This document shows positions 1 through 4,838 of a stretch of DNA of 5,069 nt, piece after piece; within the stretch, counting starts at the first letter, position 1, and every line of letters starts with the position of its first letter. Origin of the DNA: Alphaproteobacteria bacterium (lineage in GTDB: Bacteria > Pseudomonadota > Alphaproteobacteria > Micropepsales > Micropepsaceae); assembly GCA_028869355.1 (NCBI GenBank), contig JAGWSK010000210.1, positions 1 to 5,069 of the forward strand, read 5' to 3'. The notes under the pieces were generated by a model. The model searched no databases, was not told where the DNA came from, and saw only the letters and a list, made by a program, of their open reading frames with translations. The translations under genes and the position numbers were made by a program.

Positions 1-294
1 CTGGGGCGGCTGCGTGCCGCGGTGGAACAGGTTGGCGGATTGCTGATCGTGACAGCCGATCACGGCAACGTCGAACAGATGAAGGATCCGGCGACCGGCG
101 GGCCACATACGGCGCACACCCTGCTGGATGTGCCGATTGTCGTGACCAATGCGAAAATCGGCCCGTTCCGGCTGGACAACGGGCGGCTGGCCGATGTTGC
201 GCCCACATTGCTGGATCTGGTGGGAATAAACAAACCCAGGCAAATGACCGGGCATTCGCTGGTCGAGCGGGCAACAGCGCCGGTGGGCTCATGA
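1..294 (+). CDS. gpmI: 2,3-bisphosphoglycerate-independent phosphoglycerate mutase, C-terminal end (5' truncated by window)
   Basis: This is the last 97 residues of a cofactor-independent phosphoglycerate mutase, the Mn-dependent glycolytic and gluconeogenic enzyme that interconverts 3- and 2-phosphoglycerate in the cytosol. The reading frame is open from base 1, so the gene starts upstream; the GTG at position 22 is internal. The fragment shows the alkaline-phosphatase-superfamily metal-binding motif TADHGN (fragment residues 18-23, Asp20 and His21 being metal ligands), followed by GGPHTAHT (33-40), which carries the histidine ligand of the second metal site. The end LADVAPTLLDLVGI is the usual C-terminal region of the family, whose members have about 510 residues, so roughly four fifths of the protein is missing here. 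The stop TGA overlaps the ATG of the next gene by 4 bases, which suggests translational coupling. The catalytic serine and the first metal site lie outside the window. Confidence 0.95.
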   Translation: MGRLRAAVEQVGGLLIVTADHGNVEQMKDPATGGPHTAHTLLDVPIVVTNAKIGPFRLDNGRLADVAPTLLDLVGINKPRQMTGHSLVERATAPVGS

Positions 295-1505
295 TGCGCA
301 AACCGCCGAAGCCGACCCTCGCCCTCGGCTTGATCTGTGGGCTCATTGCTTCGGCTTCCGCCCAGACGCGAATCGCGCCATCCTCCGGGGGAACGCTGGA
401 AGAACGCTACAAGCGTGCCGAGGCGGCATTGAGTGAAGCCCGCAGCAAGGCGGCGGCGGCCTCGGCGGAACGGGACCGGGTGTCCGCCGAGGAACTGGCG
501 TTACGGAAGAACCTCGTCACCAACGGGGTGAAAGTTCAACAAATGGAACAGACGGCGACGCAAAGTGCGACGGAACTGGACCGGTTGAACGACCGGATCG
601 CCAGCGCGAAGACCGATCTGGCACGCGATCAAAGCCAACTCGTGCTGGCCATCGCGGTGCTGCAACGGATCCGCGTCGATCAGAAGAACGGGGTGCTGAC
701 CACGGCCCGGGAGGCAGTGCGGGCAATGCGGGCCAGCCAGCAGATCGGTGCGGTCCTCACACCTTTGTCCGAAGATGCGACCCGACTGGAGACCCAATTG
801 AAAACATTGGTGAATCTGGAAAGCGCAGCGGCGGATAAACGGGCCGAAACCTCACGTAACCAGGCGGCGCTGAACGATACCAGGGATGATCTCGACCGCC
901 TGATCGCCGAAAAGCACGCGCAGCAGGAAAGCCTCGCTGCCAAAGCCGACGAACTGCAAAAAGTCATCGGCGACATCGGGCGGGAGGCCGGCAGTCTGAA
1001 AGCGCTGATGGACCGGATCGCCGGTTTGCGCACAACGCCAAACGGAATCGCACCGCGGGTCAAAGCGGTGGGACCGGGAAGCAGTTCGGTAACCGCGCTG
1101 GCGCGGGGCGGACTGCGTCCTCCGGTCGCTGGCAAGTCCATTCCCGGCGATCCCGGCGGCCCCGGTGTGACTCCGGGTGCCGGTGGACCAACCGGGCTGT
1201 GGTATCAGGGAACAGGACACGGTGAAGCAGTCGCGCCGGCGGATAGCGAGGTTGTGTTCGCCGGCCCATATCAAAAGCTGGGGCAAGTCTTGATCTTGGA
1301 ATTGGCCGGCGGTTACCATTTGGCGCTGGCCGGTCTGGGCCGCATTGATGTACATGTCGGCGATCTTGTTCTGGCAGGTGAACCAGTTGGGAGTCTTCCG
1401 GAAGGAAAATCAGCGCCGCTCTATATGGAGCTGAGGCGCAATGGTAAGGTGGTCGACCCGGCGCCGTGGGTGAGCGCCGATATTGGAAAGGCAAAGGGAA
1501 CATGA
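291..1505 (+). CDS. EnvC-like murein hydrolase activator: signal peptide, coiled coil, degenerate LytM (M23) domain
   Basis: A 404-residue exported protein of the EnvC type. Known family members bind and activate periplasmic amidases that split septal peptidoglycan during division; this role is inferred here. Residues 1-24 form a Sec signal peptide (basic start, hydrophobic core, SASA then Gln25). Residues about 36-243 are charged and Ala/Leu/Gln-rich with heptad character, a long coiled coil. A Gly/Pro-rich linker (about 258-300) leads to a C-terminal LytM-like domain (about 303-396) ending in LYMELRRNGKVVDPAPW. Active M23 enzymes carry HxxxD and HxH zinc ligands. Here the LHFE-type motif reads LYME and the YaH-type site reads LAG, so the domain should be non-catalytic, as in EnvC activators. 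The start could be ATG 291 or ATG 294 (ATGATG); 291 gives the ATGA overlap with gpmI. The 3' end overlaps ctpA by 4 bases. The symbol is left empty because orthology to E. coli envC is by architecture only. Confidence 0.88.
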   Translation: MMRKPPKPTLALGLICGLIASASAQTRIAPSSGGTLEERYKRAEAALSEARSKAAAASAERDRVSAEELALRKNLVTNGVKVQQMEQTATQSATELDRLNDRIASAKTDLARDQSQLVLAIAVLQRIRVDQKNGVLTTAREAVRAMRASQQIGAVLTPLSEDATRLETQLKTLVNLESAAADKRAETSRNQAALNDTRDDLDRLIAEKHAQQESLAAKADELQKVIGDIGREAGSLKALMDRIAGLRTTPNGIAPRVKAVGPGSSSVTALARGGLRPPVAGKSIPGDPGGPGVTPGAGGPTGLWYQGTGHGEAVAPADSEVVFAGPYQKLGQVLILELAGGYHLALAGLGRIDVHVGDLVLAGEPVGSLPEGKSAPLYMELRRNGKVVDPAPWVSADIGKAKGT

Positions 1506-2824
1506 AGAAGTACGCGTTCGCCGGGATTGGCGTTGCGGTTGGATTTGTCAGTGCTCTCGCTCTGTTCCCGGCCGCGCAGGGTGCAACCAATGTTTTGTCG
1601 GCCTATCGCGAACTGGACCTCTTCGGCGACGCGTTTGAGCGCGTGCGCGCCAATTACGTCCGCGAGGTGGATGATTCCGAACTGATCAATGCTGCAATCA
1701 ACGGGATGGTCAGCTCGCTCGATCCACATTCCAGCTACATGGACCCGAAGGAATTTGCCGACATGCAGGTGCAGACCCGCGGCGAATTCGGCGGCCTCGG
1801 ACTTGAAGTCACCCAGGAAGATGGTCTGGTGAAAGTCGTCACGGCGATCGACGACACTCCGGCGGCACATGCCGGAATCAAAACCGGCGATTATATCTCG
1901 GCGATCGACGGCACCAGCATCCAGGGCATGCCGCTGAACGAAGCGGTGGAGCGGATGCGCGGACCGGAAAATTCCAAAGTCACGCTCACCATCCTTCGCA
2001 CCGGCGAGAAGAAGCCGCTGGAATTGACGCTGACTCGCGCGGTGATTCGTGTCGAGAGCGTCAAGTATGAGAAGAAGGGCGATGTCGGTTATATCCGCAT
2101 CACGTCCTTCAGCGAAAAGACCGATGCCGGCGTGAAAAAGGCGGTTGCCGATCTGAAGAAGCAACTCGGTCCGAATCTGCGCGGCTATGTTCTCGATCTG
2201 CGCAACGATCCGGGTGGATTGCTCGACCAGGCAATTGCGGTTTCCGACGATTTCCTGACCGGTGGCGAAATCGTTTCCACCCGCGGCCGCAAGCCTGAGG
2301 ACACCCAGCGCTACAATGCACGTCCGGGCGACATCGCGGACGGCAAGCCGATCGTTGTGCTGGTCAATGAAGGAACGGCTTCGGCGTCGGAAATCGTCGC
2401 CGGCGCTCTGCAGGACCACAAGCGCGCCACGGTGATCGGCGTCACGTCGTTCGGCAAAGGCTCGGTGCAGACCATTATTCCGCTCGGCGGTCAACATGGC
2501 GGCGCATTGCGCCTGACCACGGCGCGCTATTACACGCCGTCCGGCCGCTCGATTCAGGCGACCGGCATTGCGCCCGATATCGCGGTGTCGAACCTGACCG
2601 AGAAAGACCAGGGCGAAGCCGATCAGTTCGCGCAGCGGACCGAAGCGTCGCTGGCAGGACACCTCGATGCCGAAGGTGCGCAGCGCAACACCAAGATGCC
2701 GACGATCCGGCCCGAGGACGGCAAGAAGTATGATGACTTCCAGCTTTCCTATGCGCTTGACCGGCTTGACGGCAAAGTGGTGGCACTGCCGGTGGCCCAG
2801 AAGCAGGCCTCGACGGCACACTGA
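1502..2824 (+). CDS. ctpA: Carboxy-terminal processing protease, S41 family with PDZ domain
   Basis: A 440-residue periplasmic serine protease of the CtpA/Tsp family, which trims or degrades envelope proteins from their C-termini. The N-terminus (1-27, basic MKK then a hydrophobic stretch to AAQGA) is a signal peptide or anchor. A helical region follows, with the family motif GMVSSLDPHSSYM (68-80). A PDZ domain spans about 96-170 (GGLGLEV; GIKTGDYISAIDG), then the S41 core. The Ser-Lys dyad is visible: Ser294 in GTASASEI and Lys319 in FGKGSVQ, 25 residues apart as in E. coli Tsp and Bacillus CtpB, with Gln323 four residues after Lys. Length is normal for the short CtpA class. ATG 1502 is chosen over an upstream in-frame ATG at 1466 because it begins right at the signal peptide, overlaps the preceding stop as ATGA, and has purine-rich GGAAAGG upstream (1485-1491). 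It is the last gene before the terminator, and its substrates cannot be read from sequence. Confidence 0.95.
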   Translation: MKKYAFAGIGVAVGFVSALALFPAAQGATNVLSAYRELDLFGDAFERVRANYVREVDDSELINAAINGMVSSLDPHSSYMDPKEFADMQVQTRGEFGGLGLEVTQEDGLVKVVTAIDDTPAAHAGIKTGDYISAIDGTSIQGMPLNEAVERMRGPENSKVTLTILRTGEKKPLELTLTRAVIRVESVKYEKKGDVGYIRITSFSEKTDAGVKKAVADLKKQLGPNLRGYVLDLRNDPGGLLDQAIAVSDDFLTGGEIVSTRGRKPEDTQRYNARPGDIADGKPIVVLVNEGTASASEIVAGALQDHKRATVIGVTSFGKGSVQTIIPLGGQHGGALRLTTARYYTPSGRSIQATGIAPDIAVSNLTEKDQGEADQFAQRTEASLAGHLDAEGAQRNTKMPTIRPEDGKKYDDFQLSYALDRLDGKVVALPVAQKQASTAH

Positions 2825-2843
2825 TACGCCATGAAATCAGTTG

Positions 2844-2874
2844 AAAAAGGCCGGGTTCACCGCCCGGCCTTTTT
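2844..2874 (+). terminator. Strong intrinsic terminator after ctpA, nearly symmetrical
   Basis: A perfect 12-base inverted repeat, AAAAAGGCCGGG (2844-2855) and CCCGGCCTTTTT (2863-2874), closes a 7-base loop. The 7-bp GC stem followed by five T residues is a classic Rho-independent terminator 20 bases after the ctpA stop. Because the A-tract mirrors the T-tract, it could also stop transcription arriving from the other strand, although the next gene lies on the same strand. Confidence 0.92.
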
Positions 2875-2882
2875 GCATCCGC

Positions 2883-2894
2883 TATCCGGATATC
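2883..2894. promoter_or_regulatory. Palindromic TATCCGGATATC at the rppH translation start
   Basis: The 12 bases contain the perfect palindrome TATCCGGATA (2883-2892) overlapping GATATC (2889-2894). They lie just upstream of ATG 2899, and the GGA at 2888-2890 is the only Shine-Dalgarno-like triplet in reach. The halves TATCC and GGATATC also occur, three bases further apart, in the palindrome in front of mazE (3429-3443). A binding protein or RNA fold here could block rppH translation or initiation, but this is inference; short palindromes also arise by chance. Confidence 0.35.
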
Positions 2895-2898
2895 TGAA

Positions 2899-3381
2899 AT
2901 GAGCAAACCCACAGCCGAAAACCTGCCCTACCGTCCGGCGGTCGGGATGATGCTGCTCAATCGCGACGGGCTCGTGTTCGTCGGCAAGCGGATCGATCAG
3001 ACGCAGGAAGCCTGGCAGATGCCGCAAGGCGGAATTGACGACGGAGAAGATCCGAAAACCGCAGGCTTCCGCGAACTCGAAGAAGAGATCGGTACACGGA
3101 ATGTCGAGCTGGTGCGCGAACATCCTGATTGGCTGCTCTATGACCTGCCGTCGCATCTGGTCGGTGTGGTGTGGGAGGGGAAATATCGCGGCCAGAGACT
3201 GAAATGGCTGGCGATGCGGTTTCTGGGCCGCGACAGCGAGATCAATGTCGCCACTTCGCATGCGGAGTTTTCCGAATGGAAATGGTTGAAAAGCGCGGAC
3301 GTGCTGCGGCTGGTCGTTCCGTTCAAGCGCGACATTTATGCCGCCGCGCTCACTGCGTTTGACGATCTGACGGCAAAGTAG
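2899..3381 (+). CDS. rppH: RNA pyrophosphohydrolase / dinucleoside polyphosphate hydrolase, Nudix family
   Basis: A 160-residue cytosolic Nudix hydrolase of the RppH/NudH/IalA group. The family removes pyrophosphate from the 5' triphosphate end of mRNA, opening it to RNase E-type decay, and can also hydrolyse diadenosine polyphosphates. The N-terminus YRPAVGMMLLNRDG (11-24) and WQMPQGGIDDGE (39-50) closely match E. coli RppH (YRPNVG, WQFPQGG). The Nudix box GX5EX7REUXEEXGU is complete: Gly44, Glu50, Arg58-Glu59, Glu62-Glu63, Gly65. LKWLAMRFLG (101-110) and the EFSEWKWL segment (123-130) are also typical. The length is normal. The ATG at 2899 gives the expected short N-terminus; its ribosome site is weak (GGA in a palindrome). 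The gene lies 24 bases after the ctpA terminator, so its promoter is not obvious. From memory, the ctpA-ialA order also occurs in Bartonella, where ialA is linked to invasion. Confidence 0.95.
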   Translation: MSKPTAENLPYRPAVGMMLLNRDGLVFVGKRIDQTQEAWQMPQGGIDDGEDPKTAGFRELEEEIGTRNVELVREHPDWLLYDLPSHLVGVVWEGKYRGQRLKWLAMRFLGRDSEINVATSHAEFSEWKWLKSADVLRLVVPFKRDIYAAALTAFDDLTAK

Positions 3382-3416
3382 GTCCAGCGGCTTGATGCCT
3401 TGTGAGATACCTGACC

Positions 3417-3444
3417 GGATATTATGTATATCCTTCGGATATCC
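3417..3444. promoter_or_regulatory. Probable mazEF operator: interleaved (alternating) palindrome
   Basis: Three copies of one half-site alternate in orientation: GGATAT (3417-3422), ATATCC (3428-3433) and GGATATCC (3437-3444). The middle copy can pair with either the left copy (5-base spacer) or the right copy (3-base spacer). The last copy is itself an 8-base palindrome. The array ends 14 bases before the mazE ATG, and a -10-like TATTAT (3420-3425) lies inside it; TTGTGA (3400-3405) is a possible but poorly spaced -35 box. From established work, the E. coli mazEF promoter is controlled by an alternating palindrome bound by MazE and MazE-MazF. The same use here is inferred. Confidence 0.6.
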
Positions 3445-3458
3445 AGAGACGTCGCAAT

Positions 3459-3704
3459 ATGACTTCAAGAGTCCAAATTTCGAGGTGGGGAAATAGCCTC
3501 GCGATCAGAGTTCCCCGGGATATTGCGGCGCGAACGGGACTGACCGAAGGAATCCGCGTCGATATTGACGCTACCGCGGACGGCACAATCGTCATTTCGC
3601 GTTCACTAAGGCGCTTCTCACTGGATGAGCTGCTGAAGGAAATGACTCCAGAGCGACAGCACCGGTTGGAAGATGATCCGCCGAGGGGCGCCGAGTTGCT
3701 ATGA
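3459..3704 (+). CDS. mazE: Type II antitoxin MazE, AbrB/MazE-type DNA-binding protein
   Basis: An 81-residue antitoxin, one residue shorter than E. coli MazE. Residues 5-49 form the AbrB/MazE swapped-hairpin DNA-binding fold, with the signature RWGNSLAIRVPRDIA (9-23; E. coli has RWGNSPAVRIP). The acidic C-terminal part, RFSLDELLKEMTPE then DDPPRGAELL (42-81), corresponds to the toxin-binding tail of E. coli MazE (FTLAELVNDITPE). It should neutralise MazF by covering the RNA site and repress its own promoter. ATG 3459 is chosen; an in-frame GTG at 3402 would add 19 residues unlike the family and place the operator inside the gene. The ribosome site is weak (GAGA, 3446-3449). It overlaps mazF by ATGA. 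It uses AGA twice, AGG and CTA twice, codons that are rare in the neighbouring ctpA. Confidence 0.93.
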   Translation: MTSRVQISRWGNSLAIRVPRDIAARTGLTEGIRVDIDATADGTIVISRSLRRFSLDELLKEMTPERQHRLEDDPPRGAELL

Positions 3705-4036
3705 CCGATCTGCCTAAACGAGGCAGCCTTGTTTGGCTTGAGTTCTCACCGCAAGCTGGTCACGAGCAGCGGGGTAGGCGACCAGCAATCGTGCTAACAA
3801 CCCAAGGCTATCACGAACGATCTCCATTGGCGGTTGTGTGCCCGATCACGAGTCAGCAGCGGGGTTGGCCAATGGAAGTGCCTCTGCCCAACGGCCTGCC
3901 GATTTCTGGAGTCGTTCTCGTCGACCAGATACGCAGCGTTGATCGAAGGGCGCGATTCATGCAGGTCGCCGGCGATGCACCTGCGGAAGTGCTTGCCGAA
4001 ATCGACGCCAGGCTGGCACCCCTTCTGAGTCTTTAA
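3701..4036 (+). CDS. mazF: Type II toxin MazF, sequence-specific mRNA interferase
   Basis: A 111-residue toxin, the same length as E. coli MazF, with the PemK/MazF SH3-like fold. MazF enzymes are ribosome-independent endoribonucleases that cut mRNA at short motifs and are released when the labile antitoxin is degraded. Visible landmarks are RGSLVWLEFSPQAGHEQ (7-23), GRRPAIVL (25-32) with the catalytic Arg27, VCPIT (46-50) with Thr50 at the position of E. coli Thr52, and VVLVDQIRSVD (71-81). No key residue is missing, so it should be active. Its cleavage motif cannot be predicted from sequence. The ATG overlaps the mazE stop as ATGA, and GAGGGG (3683-3688) lies 12 bases upstream, so translation is probably coupled to the antitoxin. 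There is no mazG-type gene after it. AGG, CTA and ATA codons fit an acquired cassette. Confidence 0.95.
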   Translation: MTDLPKRGSLVWLEFSPQAGHEQRGRRPAIVLTTQGYHERSPLAVVCPITSQQRGWPMEVPLPNGLPISGVVLVDQIRSVDRRARFMQVAGDAPAEVLAEIDARLAPLLSL

Positions 4037-4040
4037 GCGC

Positions 4041-4070
4041 CGCTCTCGCGAACTGCGTCGGCGAGAAGCG
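4041..4070 (+). other. Imperfect hairpin just after mazF
   Basis: CGCTCTCGC (4041-4049) can pair with GCGAGAAGCG (4061-4070) as nine base pairs with one bulged A and an 11-base loop, starting five bases after the mazF stop. No T-tract follows, so it is not a good intrinsic terminator; it may protect the mazEF mRNA end or be chance. The right arm contains GAGAAGCGA, the core of the repeat element found at 4741-4835. Nothing else is visible in the 66-base gap before the lipoprotein gene. Confidence 0.35.
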
Positions 4071-4093
4071 AACTCTTGAGCAGATTGCGCGTT

Positions 4094-4098
4094 AAGGG
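4094..4098 (+). promoter_or_regulatory. Ribosome binding site that supports the ATG 4103 start
   Basis: AAGGG lies four bases before ATG 4103, a short but workable Shine-Dalgarno spacing. It favours this ATG over the in-frame TTG at 4076, which has only a poor purine run in front of it. The ATG also places the arginine-rich start and hydrophobic stretch exactly as expected for a lipoprotein signal peptide. Confidence 0.6.
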
Positions 4099-4102
4099 CC
4101 GC

Positions 4103-4741
4103 ATGCGCAGGCGGGTTCGTTTCTTCCTCAGGTTGCTGACGCTGGGTGCTACGGTTTTTGCCGGCGGCTGCACAACCGTCACGGTGACGGAGCCGCCCGA
4201 GACCGCCACCGAACAATTGCTGATCACGACCGCAATCGATAAAGCGGTTGCAAATATGAATGTCGCGATTCCCGCCGGCACGCGGATTTTTGTCGATACC
4301 AGCTTTTTCGACGGCATCGGCCGGGACCAGAAGGTGCTGTTTCCGAAATATGCGATGAGTGCGGTTCGCGAAAAGCTGCTGCAAAGCGGCGCATTGCTCG
4401 CCGAAGATCGTCAGAGTGCGGATATGATCGTGGAATTGCGCACCGGCGGACAGTCCGTGGACCATAATTCACTGTTCGTCGGCATACCCTCGATTTCGGT
4501 TCCCCTGCCGCCGACATTCTATCCGGTCACCACACCCGAACTCGCGTTGTTCAAACGCGACCGTCAGACAGGAGTCGCGAAACTCGCGATTGTCGCCTAT
4601 CGCCAGGATAATGGCGCCTATGCAGCGTCCTCGGGATCGAGCTTTGGTTCATCGAACCATACCGAGACGACCATCCTGTTGCTGTTCGATCGCACCACCA
4701 GCGACATCGAGCCACAAGAATTACAAAGCCGGACGCATTGA
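4103..4741 (+). CDS. Putative lipoprotein of unknown function (resembles the DUF6655-type family)
   Basis: A 212-residue protein with a lipoprotein signal: basic MRRRVRFFLR, a hydrophobic segment (11-20) and FAGGC, with Cys23 as the probable lipidated residue. The box has Ala rather than the usual Leu at -3, so processing is likely but not certain. After a short Thr/Pro-rich tether, PPETATEQLLITTAIDKAV (31-49) and PAGTRIFVDTSFFDG (57-71) begin a globular domain. AMSAVREKLLQSGALLAED (84-102) and ADMIVELRTG (106-115) resemble other lipoproteins in which a helix pairs with a strand. A Ser/Gly-rich stretch follows (176-184). From memory it matches a conserved alphaproteobacterial group labelled DUF6655; I could not check this. 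No enzymatic motif is visible. It should sit in the inner or outer membrane facing the periplasm. The stop codon touches the downstream repeat element. Confidence 0.75.
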   Translation: MRRRVRFFLRLLTLGATVFAGGCTTVTVTEPPETATEQLLITTAIDKAVANMNVAIPAGTRIFVDTSFFDGIGRDQKVLFPKYAMSAVREKLLQSGALLAEDRQSADMIVELRTGGQSVDHNSLFVGIPSISVPLPPTFYPVTTPELALFKRDRQTGVAKLAIVAYRQDNGAYAASSGSSFGSSNHTETTILLLFDRTTSDIEPQELQSRTH

Positions 4742-4835
4742 AAGAGAAGCGAGGAACGAGAAGCGAGGAAATAGAGCACGAGCCGTGCCGCAGCTCAGGC
4801 GGTGCTGTCGTTTCTCGCTTCTCTTTCCTCGCTCC
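4741..4835. repeat. Inverted and tandem repeat element between convergent genes (REP/MITE-like or bidirectional terminator)
   Basis: Left arm 4741-4758 and right arm 4809-4826 match as an 18-base inverted repeat with one difference, which is a G·U pair in RNA. Within the left side, GAGAAGCGAGGAA occurs twice in tandem (4744-4756 and 4758-4770, period 14). The right side holds the same unit inverted: 4811-4823 with one change, and a shortened copy at 4824-4834. The central region has an inner stem AGCAC (4775-4779) / GTGCT (4802-4806). The element fills the gap between the lipoprotein stop and the stop of the minus-strand thioredoxin gene. It lacks a long T-tract, so it could be an mRNA-protecting or weak bidirectional terminator structure, or a copy of a dispersed genomic repeat. 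Confidence 0.75.
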
Positions 4836-4838
4836 TAT

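Noticed and set aside
1466..1501. Upstream in-frame ATG adding 12 residues to CtpA
   Set aside because: It would put MGERRYWKGKGN in front of the signal peptide and overlap the envC-like gene by 40 bases; ATG 1502 fits the ATGA coupling and the export signal.
680..1590. Several overlapping minus-strand frames inside the envC-like gene
   Set aside because: They are arginine/proline/serine-rich shadows without starts, ribosome sites or domains, opposite a well-supported gene.
1421..2821. A 466-codon open frame on the minus strand covering all of ctpA
   Set aside because: Long antisense open frames are a normal side effect of high-GC codon bias. The translated product has no recognisable domain, while the + strand frame is a complete CtpA.
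3381..3416. Possible terminator between rppH and mazE
   Set aside because: Only a 4-bp GGTC/GACC pairing over a long loop and no T-tract is present, so transcription from rppH into mazEF remains possible.
3402..3458. GTG start extending MazE by 19 residues
   Set aside because: The extra residues do not resemble MazE proteins and the extension would run through the palindromic operator; ATG 3459 gives the family length.
4076..4102. TTG start for the lipoprotein
   Set aside because: It has a poorer ribosome site and delays the basic part of the signal peptide; ATG 4103 with AAGGG upstream is better.
4741..4835. CRISPR array
   Set aside because: The repeated units are 13-14 bases with almost no spacers and are arranged as inverted pairs, unlike CRISPR repeats with regular unique spacers.
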